A stretch of DNA of 64,000 nt, from positions 30,424-94,423 of the forward strand of contig JAFLBO010000022.1 in the NCBI GenBank assembly GCA_017303475.1, read 5' to 3'. A model generated the notes under the pieces. That model made no database searches. It had not been told where the DNA came from and saw only the letters and a program-made list of their open reading frames with translations. This DNA comes from Chitinophagales bacterium. GTDB taxonomy: Bacteria; Bacteroidota; Bacteroidia; Chitinophagales; Saprospiraceae. Positions 43,077 to 52,024 of the stretch are shown in pieces; the first letter of the stretch is position 1, and every line of letters begins with the position of its first letter. A program made the translations under genes and the position numbers.

Positions 43077-43457
43077 ATGGAAACCCACGAAAAAGCAGCC
43101 CGTATCAGGCTTTTCCGTAACATCAAACAAAAATACATGGCAACGCAATTGGCAATTTCAGAACGAACCTTCAGGAAATATGAACAAGGTAATGTCTCTA
43201 TACCCGAGGACAAATTGGCTAAAATTGCTGAATTACTAGAAGTTTCACTCGAAGACTTGAAAAGTGATGACGATCGGATAGTGCTAAATAATACTTTTCA
43301 GCACCAAAAAGGCGGCAATGGGGTGGTAGTCAACCAATCTATGCCTGAAACTGAAAAGGAATTATACGAGCGAATCTTACAAGAAAAGGAGGCTATTATC
43401 CATCGGCAGGATGAAGAAATCCGATTTCTAAAGAATCAGCTAAAATCAGAAAAATAG
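43077..43457 (+). CDS. Small XRE-type HTH protein with C-terminal coiled coil
   Basis: A 126-residue regulator. The start METHEKAARIRLFRNIKQKY at 43077 is preferred over an upstream in-frame ATG because the broken second copy is homologous from here. HTH at ~5-65 (MATQLAISERTFRKYEQGNV, KLAKIAELLEVSLEDL), then a short Gln/Asn/Gly linker and a coiled coil (KELYERILQEKEAIIHRQDEEIRF), probably for dimerisation. Such XRE-plus-coil proteins recur in Saprospiria-like genomes. It has its own promoter, with no obvious target gene alongside. Confidence 0.85.
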   Translation: METHEKAARIRLFRNIKQKYMATQLAISERTFRKYEQGNVSIPEDKLAKIAELLEVSLEDLKSDDDRIVLNNTFQHQKGGNGVVVNQSMPETEKELYERILQEKEAIIHRQDEEIRFLKNQLKSEK

Positions 43458-43706
43458 ACTTGTTGTGCTCATGGAATTGCGGCCTTAAAGCAAAAAATAT
43501 CCCTCCGGGGGGAATCGGAAGGGCATATCTGGCATTAATGGGTTGGCTCTGGTTATTCAGGGTGCTCCTCAGGCAGGGGCCGGCAACGAATGATTTTGAA
43601 ATGAATGCCGGATAGCGTTGGAATGTGAACAGATGTTGCGGGTTTTTTCGCACAGATTTTACACAGAAGAGATTTCCCGCAGATTCTTCAAAACACTTTC
43701 TTTACA

Positions 43707-44090
43707 ATAGAAACCCACAAAAAAGCAGCCCGTATCAGGCTTTTCCGTAACATCAAACAAAAATACATGGCAACGCAATTGGCACTTTCAGAACGAACCT
43801 TCAGAAAGTATGAACAATGAAGCCTCTCCATTCCTGAAGACAAATTGGCTAAAATTGCCGAAATACTCGAAGTATCGTTAGAAGTCTTAAAAAGCGACGA
43901 CGATCAGATAATCCTAAATAATACATTCCAGCACCAGCAAGGTGGTAACGGTGTGGTTCAAAACCAGTCTATGCCTGAAAGTGAAAAGGAGTTATACGAA
44001 CGGATTTTACAAGAAAAGGAGGCAATAATCCAAGGGCAGGATGAGGAAATTCGGTTTCTAAAAGATCAAATTAAACCAGGCAAGCCAGCC
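43707..44090 (+). pseudogene. Broken copy of the small HTH regulator
   Basis: The ~400 bp from 43686 repeat the preceding gene at high identity, but the start codon is ATA (43707) in place of ATG, and codon GGT has become TGA (EQ-stop at ~43818), with no change in length around it. The downstream part remains open and still codes the linker and coil (KELYERILQEKEAIIQGQDE). So it is a recent duplicate inactivated by point changes. A solo CGCACAGATTTTACACAG repeat lies just upstream (~43649-43666). The 43458-43706 gap holds nothing else. Confidence 0.85.
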
Positions 44091-44108
44091 AGCCAAGCCA
44101 CTAATAGC

Positions 44109-45110
44109 CTAACCCACCTCAGACCCATGCAACCAATCCAGCGTATTCTGGTAAAAAAGCTTGTCGAGCGTTTCCTGCGCCAAACCCATTTCCGCTATGA
44201 ATTTCCCAATCTCCAGATCCCCCAGCGGGAACGGATAGTCGGTGCCCAAACAAACCCGGTCTTCTCCAACCACCTCCAGTATATACCTCAATAGCTGCGG
44301 ATCGTGGGTGGCTGAGTCGTACCAGAACCGACTCAAATACGCACGTGGCGACACCGGATTGTCTACCGCTACCAGATCGGGCCGGCAATTGAATCCGTGT
44401 TCTATACGGCCAATGGTGGGCACAAAAGAGCCCCCCGAATGCGCCAAACAAACCCGAAGTTTGGGCAGGCGCTCCATTACCCCGCCAAACACCAGCGAAC
44501 AGGCCGCACGAGCCGTTTCGGCAGGCATGCCCACCAGCCAGGGCAGCCAGTATTTGCGCATATCGGCCTCTCCCATCATTTCCCATGGATGCACAAAAAC
44601 AGCCATATTGAGTCGCTCGCAGGCTTCGAAAATGGGGAAAAACTGCGCTTCACTCAGGTTTTTCTGGTTCACATTGGAACCAATCTGCACACCTGGAAAG
44701 CCCAGCTCATGCAGGCGTTCCAGTTCCTGAATAGCCAGGTCGGTATCCTGCATCGGAATGGTACCCAGGGCGATGTAGTGCTCCGGATAATCGTCAACAA
44801 TACCCGCCAGATGGTCGTTCAGGAACATGGAAAGGTCCAGACAATCAGCAGGTTTGGCCCAGTAGCTAAACATGACCGGAATGGTGCAAACCACCTGTAC
44901 CGGCGTGTTAAAATGAGCATATTCGCCAATACGCAGCTGCGGATCCCAGCAATTGGAGGCAATTTCCCGAAAAAAAGTATTGCCCTTCATCATGCGGGCA
45001 AAGCCCGGAATATGGTGCTCCAGGTGGATAAACTCGCCATACCCGAATTTGTCGGCAAAATTGGGCAGCCGTTCGGGCAGGATATGCGTGTGCATGTCAA
45101 TCTTTTTCAT
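44109..45110 (-). CDS. ACMSD-like amidohydrolase
   Basis: A 333-residue metal-dependent decarboxylase/hydrolase. The start MKKIDMHTHILPERLPNFAD at 45110 is chosen because upstream residues are unlike the family. Zinc ligands: MHTH near the start, H in VFVHPWEMMG, and D in LGTDYPFPLG; LAHSGGSFVPTIGRIEHG is the conserved loop. This fits 2-amino-3-carboxymuconate-6-semialdehyde decarboxylase of the kynurenine pathway. No other kynurenine gene is nearby, so a related gamma-resorcylate-type decarboxylase cannot be excluded. It is divergent from the LVIVD protein. Confidence 0.85.
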   Translation of the reverse strand: MKKIDMHTHILPERLPNFADKFGYGEFIHLEHHIPGFARMMKGNTFFREIASNCWDPQLRIGEYAHFNTPVQVVCTIPVMFSYWAKPADCLDLSMFLNDHLAGIVDDYPEHYIALGTIPMQDTDLAIQELERLHELGFPGVQIGSNVNQKNLSEAQFFPIFEACERLNMAVFVHPWEMMGEADMRKYWLPWLVGMPAETARAACSLVFGGVMERLPKLRVCLAHSGGSFVPTIGRIEHGFNCRPDLVAVDNPVSPRAYLSRFWYDSATHDPQLLRYILEVVGEDRVCLGTDYPFPLGDLEIGKFIAEMGLAQETLDKLFYQNTLDWLHGSEVG

Positions 45111-45198
45111 CGGAGCAATGATAAGGCAGTTTCTGCGATTTTCTTCGTCTTTCAGCGACAATGACCTGATCTGAACCGCCGCCGCTACAAACAAACCC

Positions 45199-45206
45199 TA
45201 CCTTTG
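45199..45206 (+). promoter_or_regulatory. Promoter box of the LVIVD-repeat gene
   Basis: TACCTTTG, a perfect match, 20 bases before the ATG at 45226. Confidence 0.7.
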
Positions 45207-45225
45207 GCACAAAAAACAACGGCTC

Positions 45226-46605
45226 ATGAAATATTTCTGTCTGATTTTGGCGCTTGCCGGCTGTATTAACTTCTCTGTAAATGCACAAGGGAGTTACAGC
45301 TTTAACCTACTGGGACACTGGGATGACAACTCCTTGCCCATTGCTTCACCCGACAATTTGAAATTGCAGTATAGCGGCTGCTGGGGCATTGCCGTGAACG
45401 GCAGGGAGTACGCTGTGGTGGGAGGCGCTGAGCACGTATTGTTTTTCGATATTACCACACCTGCCACGCCCAAACTGGCAGGCAAGTTCAAAGGCACTGC
45501 CAACACTGTTTGGAGAGAATTCAAATCGTACAAAAACCGCATCTACGCCGTGTCAGATGCTACTACGGAAGGGCTCATGATTTTTGACATGAGCCACGCC
45601 GAGGATACGATTGTGCGTACCTACTGGAGCAATGCTATTTTTGAAAAAGCGCACACGATTACGCTGGATACCACATCCGGCCGTATTTACCTCAACGGCG
45701 GCAATGCCACCATGGGCATTATGGTGCTTGACGTAAGCCAAAACCCCGATCAGCCCACGTTCATTACCCACGCCGCTTTTCAGGGTGAAGGTCTGCACGA
45801 TTCGTATGTACGCAACGACACTATTTATGCCTCCTCCGGAAACGAGGGTTATTATGTCTATGACATGAAAAATCCGTTTTCCCCCAATTTGCTGGCGCAT
45901 ATCAATACAGGCGGCTATAACCATAATTCCTGGTTGAATACGGAGGGCACTTATGCCTACTACACTGAAGAAATTCCGGCGGGAAGACCCGTGCGGATCA
46001 TCGACCTGCAGTTATTATCAATGGGCGAAATTGAGGTAGCCGGCGCTTTTCTGGATAAATTTTCTATTAATAATGGCAATAATACAGCCATTCCGCACAA
46101 CGTTTATATCAAAGACAACATCCTGTTCAACTCGCAATATGAAGACGGATTGCTGGCTTATGATATAAGCAACCCCACCCAGCCGGTTTTGTTGGCTCAA
46201 TATGATACCCATCCTGAAAATCAGGTTTACACCGGCTACTTTGGCAACTGGGGCAACTATCCCTGGCTGCCCTCCGGAAATATCATTGCCTGCGATATGC
46301 AAAACGGGCTTTCAGTGTTATCGCTTACCCCAACAGTATCAGCTCAGGAGCCCTCCCGCACCCTTGATCTGCAGTTGCAGCCCAATCCGGTGCAGGATCA
46401 GCTGACCATTCGTTTGCCTCAGCAGGAAAGCGCCCATTGGCAATGGCGCCTCACTACGCCAACCGGCCAACTCCTGCATCAGGGTCAGCTCAACAACACA
46501 GCCGAAACAACCCTTCAGCTGCCGCAGATACCCGCAGGCCTGTATTTTATCCATGTGCAAAGCGGAACCGGCAAGCAGGTGGTGAAGAAGGTGGTGAAGG
46601 AGTAG
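45226..46605 (+). CDS. LVIVD-repeat beta-propeller protein with T9SS sorting domain
   Basis: A 459-residue exported protein. Signal peptide MKYFCLILALAGCINFSVNAQ. Repeats of the LVIVD type make a propeller (HVLFFDITTPATPKLAGKFK, GIMVLDVSQNPDQPTFITHA, GYYVYDMKNPFSPNLLAHIN, GLLAYDISNPTQPVLLAQYD), each naming a D-(I/V/M)-x-x-P segment. The C-terminal ~80 residues are a T9SS type A sorting domain (LDLQLQPNPVQDQLTIRLPQ...GLYFIHVQSGTGKQVVKKVV). It is probably surface-attached or released. The ligand is unknown. Confidence 0.88.
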   Translation: MKYFCLILALAGCINFSVNAQGSYSFNLLGHWDDNSLPIASPDNLKLQYSGCWGIAVNGREYAVVGGAEHVLFFDITTPATPKLAGKFKGTANTVWREFKSYKNRIYAVSDATTEGLMIFDMSHAEDTIVRTYWSNAIFEKAHTITLDTTSGRIYLNGGNATMGIMVLDVSQNPDQPTFITHAAFQGEGLHDSYVRNDTIYASSGNEGYYVYDMKNPFSPNLLAHINTGGYNHNSWLNTEGTYAYYTEEIPAGRPVRIIDLQLLSMGEIEVAGAFLDKFSINNGNNTAIPHNVYIKDNILFNSQYEDGLLAYDISNPTQPVLLAQYDTHPENQVYTGYFGNWGNYPWLPSGNIIACDMQNGLSVLSLTPTVSAQEPSRTLDLQLQPNPVQDQLTIRLPQQESAHWQWRLTTPTGQLLHQGQLNNTAETTLQLPQIPAGLYFIHVQSGTGKQVVKKVVKE

Positions 46606-46632
46606 GCTATCCCGCCTGGATTTAGCAATGAA

Positions 46633-47136
46633 CTACTCCAAAGGAACAGGCCAATTAGATGCGTAAATTTTATAGGGACTATCGCGTTCAAGGCCTCTTT
46701 CCAGTTGAATTACTATGTAATAGATCTTGCCTGAAGCGTCTTTCAGATATTGCCATTTCCCGTTAAGAAAAGATACCACTTGCACTATATCTGTTGGCAG
46801 GCAGATCCGATCCAGGTTTAAACTCCGTTTTTTACCCTCGCCCAATTGACTCGAATAGGATTGGATACTTTTATGGCCCAAAGAATCGCGTGTTACAATA
46901 ACTTCATAAGGCCTGGGGGTGACAGTTACTTTCCCGGCGCCGGTTTTGCAAATGCTATCCAATAAGGCTATAAAATTCCCGGTATAGGTAACGGAAGTCT
47001 CCGGCTTAACAACTTTCACTTCCTGGGGCGCAGGCTCTATAGGAATAGGTTTTTCTGGCATTTTATCGCCACAAGAGGATATTGTCAACAATAATCCGGT
47101 AGTAATTGAAAATACGATTTTGTTCATGTTTTTCAT
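46633..47136 (-). CDS. Small lipoprotein of unknown function
   Basis: About 167 residues. The start at 47136 (MKNMNKIVFSITTGLLLTIS) or 47127 gives a lipoprotein signal ending in the lipobox TISSC. A Pro-rich linker follows, then one domain (YTGNFIALLDSICKTGAGKV, LPTDIVQVVSFLNGKWQYLK). It is convergent with the LVIVD gene with a 27-base gap. No family is recognised. Confidence 0.75.
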   Translation of the reverse strand: MKNMNKIVFSITTGLLLTISSCGDKMPEKPIPIEPAPQEVKVVKPETSVTYTGNFIALLDSICKTGAGKVTVTPRPYEVIVTRDSLGHKSIQSYSSQLGEGKKRSLNLDRICLPTDIVQVVSFLNGKWQYLKDASGKIYYIVIQLERGLERDSPYKIYASNWPVPLE

Positions 47137-47203
47137 TGTATTTTTTAAATTAGCATACATTTTTAATTTGAGAAGCGACTCCCACTTTTGCCCTATAAAA
47201 TGA

Positions 47204-47261
47204 AGGGGCTAAAGCCCCTCCAACTTATTGTAATCCTCAATCCCCGCCCTAAAGGACGGGG
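47204..47261. repeat. Two REP-like hairpins
   Basis: AGGGGCTAAAGCCCCT and CCCCGCCCTAAAGGACGGGG, 22 bases apart, share CTAAAG at the loop. They lie between the flippase and lipoprotein genes, without T-runs. Confidence 0.6.
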
Positions 47262-47396
47262 CAACGTGCCATTCTAAAAACACTTGACAGTACATCATCT
47301 GGCACCCACAATGCCGGACCACAAATGTTTCCGGGGCACTGCTTCTTTATAGACCTTTATAGGGTAATGGGATTTGGGATTGGTGTTCTTAGCGCT

Positions 47397-48740
47397 TTAG
47401 CCTTTCAAACTTATGCGCCTTATAACAGCCCCTAGTTTCTTATAAAACTCAGGCAAATACCTGAATGCCCGAAGGGCCACCACCCCAAATGTATAATACA
47501 AATACGTCTGCATGGCCAGAAAACTGAGCATGTACCCGGCCAAGGTGGCAAAAGCAGCTCCTTTCAAGCCAAATATCGGAATTAACCAGTAGCCCAGGGC
47601 AAGGTTGAGCAGTGCCGTGCCCAGGGTAAAAACAAAATTAACAGCCGGTTTACCACCTGCGTCCAATGCAGTACCAAACTGCACGGCAAATGGCATAAAC
47701 AAGCCAAAAAAAGCGGTAATCCGAAGCAACTCCACCGACTCCGGATACTGTGTGCCGGCAAAAAAACGCACGATCAACTCCGGAAACAACAGCACCAGCA
47801 ACACAAATGGAAGGATAACGGCCAGGGTAGCGCCCACACTTTTTTCGTACAAATGCCTTACTCCGGAAGTACCTTCCAGCGCCATTCGTTCAGCGCTTTT
47901 GGGAAATACCACAGAAGCAATGCTGAAAGCCGGCGCTTCTACCAATTGCGTAACCCGCCCGGCTACATCGTACACTGCAAAGGCCGCCGGACCAAGCAGT
48001 TTGCCCAGTATCAGCTTGTCGGCATTTTTGTACATCATGGTACTGAGGTTGGTTCCCAGCACGTATTTACCAAAGTTCAACAAGGTTCTATACCATTTCC
48101 AATACGTAATTCCCTGAAGCATTTCCCGGTTAAACAACACTTTCCGGTGCCACCACAAGGAGATGGCTGCACCCAGCAACTGCATAGCCGGCCATTGCCA
48201 CAAGGCAATCTCACTCTGGGTATACCAGCATACAAATACCCATAAAAAGGGCACGCCTCGGTAAAAAATACTCGTCACCAGCATACCCCGAAAATCAAAA
48301 TGCGCCTGTTGCACATAAATACTGTGCGTGCAACCTGCCCATACCAGATTGGTGAAGTAATACACCGGCAACATGGGCAAAAAATCCGGTACCTGGTACT
48401 GCGTAGCCACCCAGGGCGCACCTCCTGCCAGTACCAAATTGGAAAAGAGCGTATAAGCCAAATGTAGCCCAAATGCGGCACTGATCAGTCTGGCTTTATC
48501 TGCCGGCTGATCAAATGGCATTTGCAGAAACCGGATAAGCCCGTTTTGCAGCAACCCGCTTCTGCCCATTTCCACAAAATAGGTGAGTAATACAAAGATC
48601 CCCCAGGCCGCAAATGCCTCCTTGCTCAGCAGGCGCAGCAATAACATAGCCGAACCCAGGTTGAATCCCATGGAAACAACCCTTTCAGCCAGGGAAATGA
48701 CCCCTGAACGCAGCCAATATGCATCGTCTTTGTTCGACAT
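47397..48740 (-). CDS. Polysaccharide flippase-like membrane protein (Wzx/MATE superfamily)
   Basis: A 447-residue integral membrane protein with about 12 hydrophobic helices, from MGFNLGSAMLLLRLLSKEAF to FATLAGYMLSFLAMQTYLYY. The pattern fits the oligosaccharide flippase family, which moves lipid-linked sugars across the inner membrane. Alternating charged loops (LGTNLSTMMYKNADKLILGK) are typical. No glycosyltransferase cluster adjoins it; the nearest is at 54090. The start codon abuts a 200-bp RGACGGT array with no room for an ordinary promoter, so its transcription start must lie within or beyond the repeat. Confidence 0.85.
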   Translation of the reverse strand: MSNKDDAYWLRSGVISLAERVVSMGFNLGSAMLLLRLLSKEAFAAWGIFVLLTYFVEMGRSGLLQNGLIRFLQMPFDQPADKARLISAAFGLHLAYTLFSNLVLAGGAPWVATQYQVPDFLPMLPVYYFTNLVWAGCTHSIYVQQAHFDFRGMLVTSIFYRGVPFLWVFVCWYTQSEIALWQWPAMQLLGAAISLWWHRKVLFNREMLQGITYWKWYRTLLNFGKYVLGTNLSTMMYKNADKLILGKLLGPAAFAVYDVAGRVTQLVEAPAFSIASVVFPKSAERMALEGTSGVRHLYEKSVGATLAVILPFVLLVLLFPELIVRFFAGTQYPESVELLRITAFFGLFMPFAVQFGTALDAGGKPAVNFVFTLGTALLNLALGYWLIPIFGLKGAAFATLAGYMLSFLAMQTYLYYTFGVVALRAFRYLPEFYKKLGAVIRRISLKG

Positions 48741-49148
48741 GGACGGGAGACGGTGGACGGGAGACGGTAGACGGTGGACGGTAGACGGCTTACGGTAGAC
48801 GGCTTACGGTGGACGGTGGATGGGGGACGGTGGACGGGGGATGGGGGATGGGGGACGGTGGACGGTAGACGATGGACGGTAGACGGTGGACGGTAGACGG
48901 TGGACGGTGGACGGTAGACGATGGACGGTAGACGATGGACGATGGGGTTGCGTGGGCACTTAGATCAATGTGAGTTGTCATGCCGAGTACTCGGCACCTA
49001 CACAAGCCCGGCTGCGGGCAATCCTCTTTGCCAGGGGATAATCTCGTAACCAGGCTTGTGTAGGTCCCCTAACGGGGATGACAACTCACATTGATCTAAG
49101 TGCCCACGCACCGTAAGCCGTCTACCGTCCACCGTAAGCCGTCTACCG
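48741..49148. repeat. Composite palindromic element (copy 2), longest heptamer array
   Basis: From the base after the flippase start codon, ~205 bp of GGACGGT/AGACGGT heptamers with GATGGAC and GGGGGAT variants. Then the core: GGGGTTGCGTGGGCACTTAG, ATCAATGTGAGTTGTCAT, GCCGAGTACTCGGC, CTACACAAGCC, mirrored by GGCTTGTGTAGGTCCCC, GGGGATGACAACTCACATTG, ATCTAAGTGCCCACGCA. A shorter inverted heptamer array ends at ~49148. The loop includes a second arm pair, GAGGATTGCCCGCAGCC against a diverged copy in element 1. Confidence 0.85.
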
Positions 49149-49193
49149 TAAAAAACGCATGAGCCATCCCGGAAAGGCCCGGAATGACTCATG
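49149..49193 (-). terminator. gldJ terminator
   Basis: On the minus strand, CATGAGTCATTCCGGG / CCGGGATGGCTCATG form a strong stem followed by CGTTTTTT. It lies 28 bases after the gldJ stop. Confidence 0.8.
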
Positions 49194-49220
49194 GTTATGC
49201 ATTAAATCGTTTCGATTAGA

Positions 49221-50729
49221 TTAATCGTAACGACGGTTTTGCTTTTTGCGGCGGCCTTTGAAGAAGTGACCATCTTTGTCGCCGTTGCCGGTAACCGCAC
49301 CTTTGCGGATCATTGCGCAACGGAAACCAACCGTACGGCTGGATTTGTCTTCTTCGAGGAAGCGACGTGCGCCTGGAGAGAGCCAGAAAGCACGGTCGGC
49401 CCAGGAACCACCTTTGATCACGCGAGCTTTGTCGGAGATCAGGGTGCTAACACCATAGCGGTATTCTACGTTAGACTCCTTGTCACCGTCGAGGTAGTTG
49501 AATACTTCCGGACGTTTGTAGTTGTCGCGCAGCGCTGTAGTGGTTGTGTCGGCCATTTCGTAGATCAGGCGACCCAAGCTGTCTTTCTGAATCGGAGCAC
49601 CGGTTTCAGGGTCGAGCTTTTTAGTCATGAACACGTTACCACGGAATGGGTTCAACTCGTGGCTCTCAGTGTCTTCCAGGTCGGAAGCAGTGAGCGGACG
49701 ATACAAGTCGGAAGTCCATTCGTTTACGTTACCGGCCATGTTGTACAGACCGTAGTCGTTCGGGTAGCCAGAGAGTACTTCAGCAGGGAAGAACGCCTTA
49801 TCGTTGAGGGCGCCAGCCATACCACCATAGTCACCACCGCCACGCTTGAAGTTGGCGAGCATTTTACCCTGGTTTTTGTTGCGCTTTTGATAACGCACGG
49901 TGTTGCCGTCCCATGGGTAAATACGACGGTCGGTAATCAACTCGTCTTTGGTAGTAGCCTGATTGCCAAGAAGGCCAAGAGCTGCAAATTCCCATTCTGC
50001 CTCTGTTGGGAGGCGGTAAGCAGGAAGCAGGATTCCATCTTCCAGACGAACCTGACGTTCGCCACCGGTACGCTTGTCTTCCAGCAATTTGCGTGGAGAA
50101 GGCTGGTACTGACCAACCAGGTAAGCGTCGGTGTTGAAGTTGTTGTCGTCTTTCTGGTCAGGAGACAGTTCGATGATGCCACGTTTTACTAGGATCATCT
50201 CGTTCACGCGGTCTGTACGCCAGGCGCAGAAGTCGTTGGCTTGCAACCAGCTGATACCCACTGCAGGGTATTGGTAGTAGTCAGGAGCGCGGAAGTAGTT
50301 TTCCACCATTGGCTCGTTGTAAGCCAATTCGTCGCGCCAAACAAGGGTGTCCGGCAGAGCGCGTTTCCAAACTTCGGGGTAGGTTTCGCCAAATACCCGC
50401 TTGACCCAATACAAGTATTCCTGGTAGTCAATGTTGCGAACCTCGGTTTCGTCGATGTAGAACGAACCTACCGTAACGCGGCGCTCGATGTTGTTCCATT
50501 CGTACGTAACATCTTGCTGAACTTTACCCATTACGTAAGTACCGCCTTCAACCAGAACCAAGTTTGGACCAGTAGCCTGACCTTCGTAATCGGTTTTTTC
50601 GAATCCGCCCCATTTCTGGTCATTGTACTTCCAGCCTGTGGAGGAGGAGCTCTCAGACTTGCGTCCGCAGCTGGCCAGAACGAACACCAGGAGGGCGAGA
50701 TTCAACCCGTGCAATAGTGTTTTCTTCAT
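49221..50729 (-). CDS. gldJ: Gliding motility / T9SS lipoprotein GldJ
   Basis: A 502-residue lipoprotein. The start MKKTLLHGLNLALLVFVLAS at 50729 gives the lipobox LASC. The whole mature part is an FGE/SUMF1-like fold (GPNLVLVEGGTYVMGKVQQD, YRLPTEAEWEFAALG, GNVNEWTSDLYRP, RVIKGGSWADRAFWLSPGAR, VGFRCAMIRKG), with the DTLVWRDELAYNEPMVENYF block typical of GldJ. GldJ is an outer-membrane lipoprotein needed for gliding and for GldK stability in the T9SS ring. The C-terminus is basic (KGRRKKQNRRYD), as known for GldJ, where this tail matters for function. It has its own promoter and terminator. Its FGE end shows no sign of hypervariation, unlike the gene at 1260. Confidence 0.92.
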   Translation of the reverse strand: MKKTLLHGLNLALLVFVLASCGRKSESSSSTGWKYNDQKWGGFEKTDYEGQATGPNLVLVEGGTYVMGKVQQDVTYEWNNIERRVTVGSFYIDETEVRNIDYQEYLYWVKRVFGETYPEVWKRALPDTLVWRDELAYNEPMVENYFRAPDYYQYPAVGISWLQANDFCAWRTDRVNEMILVKRGIIELSPDQKDDNNFNTDAYLVGQYQPSPRKLLEDKRTGGERQVRLEDGILLPAYRLPTEAEWEFAALGLLGNQATTKDELITDRRIYPWDGNTVRYQKRNKNQGKMLANFKRGGGDYGGMAGALNDKAFFPAEVLSGYPNDYGLYNMAGNVNEWTSDLYRPLTASDLEDTESHELNPFRGNVFMTKKLDPETGAPIQKDSLGRLIYEMADTTTTALRDNYKRPEVFNYLDGDKESNVEYRYGVSTLISDKARVIKGGSWADRAFWLSPGARRFLEEDKSSRTVGFRCAMIRKGAVTGNGDKDGHFFKGRRKKQNRRYD

Positions 50730-50765
50730 TGTATTAGATATACAGGTTTTGAAAAAAATGAGTGG

Positions 50766-50773
50766 CAAATGTA
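50766..50773 (-). promoter_or_regulatory. gldJ promoter box
   Basis: TACATTTG on the minus strand, a perfect TAnnTTTG, 37 bases before the gldJ start. Confidence 0.7.
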
Positions 50774-50919
50774 GAAAAAGTAAATTTCTTGATGGTTGTC
50801 TAATGTTGAATTTTAACGAATCCGGGTGCAAAGTAAGCCTTTACAGTAAGGCCGCCCGGTCGCAAATCATTGTTATTCAACACCTTAAGCAAACCAAGCA
50901 AAAAACGCCCTGAAACGCT

Positions 50920-51900
50920 TTATTGGAACATTCGGGTACAATCGTTGATGTCCAGGCGTTTTTTATGCGGGAAAAGCACGCCCATGGTTACCTCAAATGT
51001 GCCTCCGGCATTGTTGGCCAGGTTGGAAACCGTGGCATCATAACTGATACCAATCTTGAACGGACCCTCCCTGAAACCAGCCAGCAGTATAACGGCATCA
51101 GCGTTACCAAAAGTATGCCTAAACCAGCTTCCGGCAAAAATAGGTCCCAGACTTGCGTACGCTCCCACGTTTAATTGTTTGTAAGGCCCCTGCGCAACAA
51201 ACAAGAAATTTGGAGACACAAACGAGGGTTCTTTCCCTTTATTGCCCTTTTTAACAACCCATTCTGTTCCGCCATGAAAAGTATACCGGATGGGCAGGCC
51301 CGGAACCAGATTGTTTTTGATCCGAAGTATGCTCTGGTTTGGCGTATTGAGGTGTTTTAAGCCCACTCCGAGGTAAAATTTTTCACTCAAAATCAACAAA
51401 CCACTGGAAATATCCAGGCTTGTACGACCCGTATTGTCTGGCCGTATTTCTTCAGAATTGTAGGTTATTCCGTTCACATCGTCAATCTGATCCGGGAAAA
51501 TCAGCTTGTCCCAGTTCAAACTCACGGAATGTACGCCCATCTCCAGGCCAAGCTTCAGGGCAATGAAATCGTTCACTTTCAAACGATAAGCATACGCTGC
51601 CGAAAAACGGTTGGTTTTGAAAATGCCATCGCCGGCATTATCGCCCTCCAGATGAAAGCCAATGCCGCTGTTCAACCGGTTAAAACTTTGCTCATAATAG
51701 GCGGCATAGGTGCGGTAAGCGCTGTTAAAACCCGTCCACTGGTTTCGATAGGCAATACCCGCCCTCGGCGCCGCAGCAGTGCCGGCAAAACCCGGATTCA
51801 GCTGCAATGGCATGGCATAAAATTGCGAAAAAATAGGATCTTGAGCCCCTGCCATGCCTGCCAGGAACATCCCGAAAATGAGCGTAAGTAGTTTTTTCAT
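50920..51900 (-). CDS. PorP/SprF-family type IX outer membrane protein
   Basis: A 326-residue outer-membrane beta-barrel. Signal peptide MKKLLTLIFGMFLAGMAGAQ, then the family hallmark DPIFSQFYAMPLQLNPGFAG and RAGIAYRNQWTGFNSAYRTY. Residues through NNAGGTFEVTMGVLFPHKK are alternating strands. Family members work with T9SS and usually serve one partner adhesin encoded next to them; here gldJ is downstream, and no giant adhesin directly adjoins. It has a short heptamer array in its upstream region, 14 bases from the start. Confidence 0.9.
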   Translation of the reverse strand: MKKLLTLIFGMFLAGMAGAQDPIFSQFYAMPLQLNPGFAGTAAAPRAGIAYRNQWTGFNSAYRTYAAYYEQSFNRLNSGIGFHLEGDNAGDGIFKTNRFSAAYAYRLKVNDFIALKLGLEMGVHSVSLNWDKLIFPDQIDDVNGITYNSEEIRPDNTGRTSLDISSGLLILSEKFYLGVGLKHLNTPNQSILRIKNNLVPGLPIRYTFHGGTEWVVKKGNKGKEPSFVSPNFLFVAQGPYKQLNVGAYASLGPIFAGSWFRHTFGNADAVILLAGFREGPFKIGISYDATVSNLANNAGGTFEVTMGVLFPHKKRLDINDCTRMFQ

Positions 51901-51913
51901 GCGGATAAATTTT

Positions 51914-51946
51914 GACGGTGGACGGTGGACGGTGGACGGTGGACGG
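51914..51946. repeat. Short RGACGGT heptamer array
   Basis: Four to five GGACGGT units without variants, between the PorP/SprF start and the Omp85-gene stop. No core or inverted partner is seen. Confidence 0.8.
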
Positions 51947-52024
51947 AAACAACCACTAATGTATTTGGTTTTTATGCCAGTAGCAACGCAAATCGTTCAT
52001 CATCCATTCTTCATTTCAGTTTTT

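Noticed and set aside
49300..49460. GldJ FGE-like end as a second DGR variable region
   Set aside because: The segment RVIKGGSWADRAFWLSPGAR lacks the run of AAC-derived codons, and extra sequence follows the GFR motif, so it is an ordinary conserved GldJ end.
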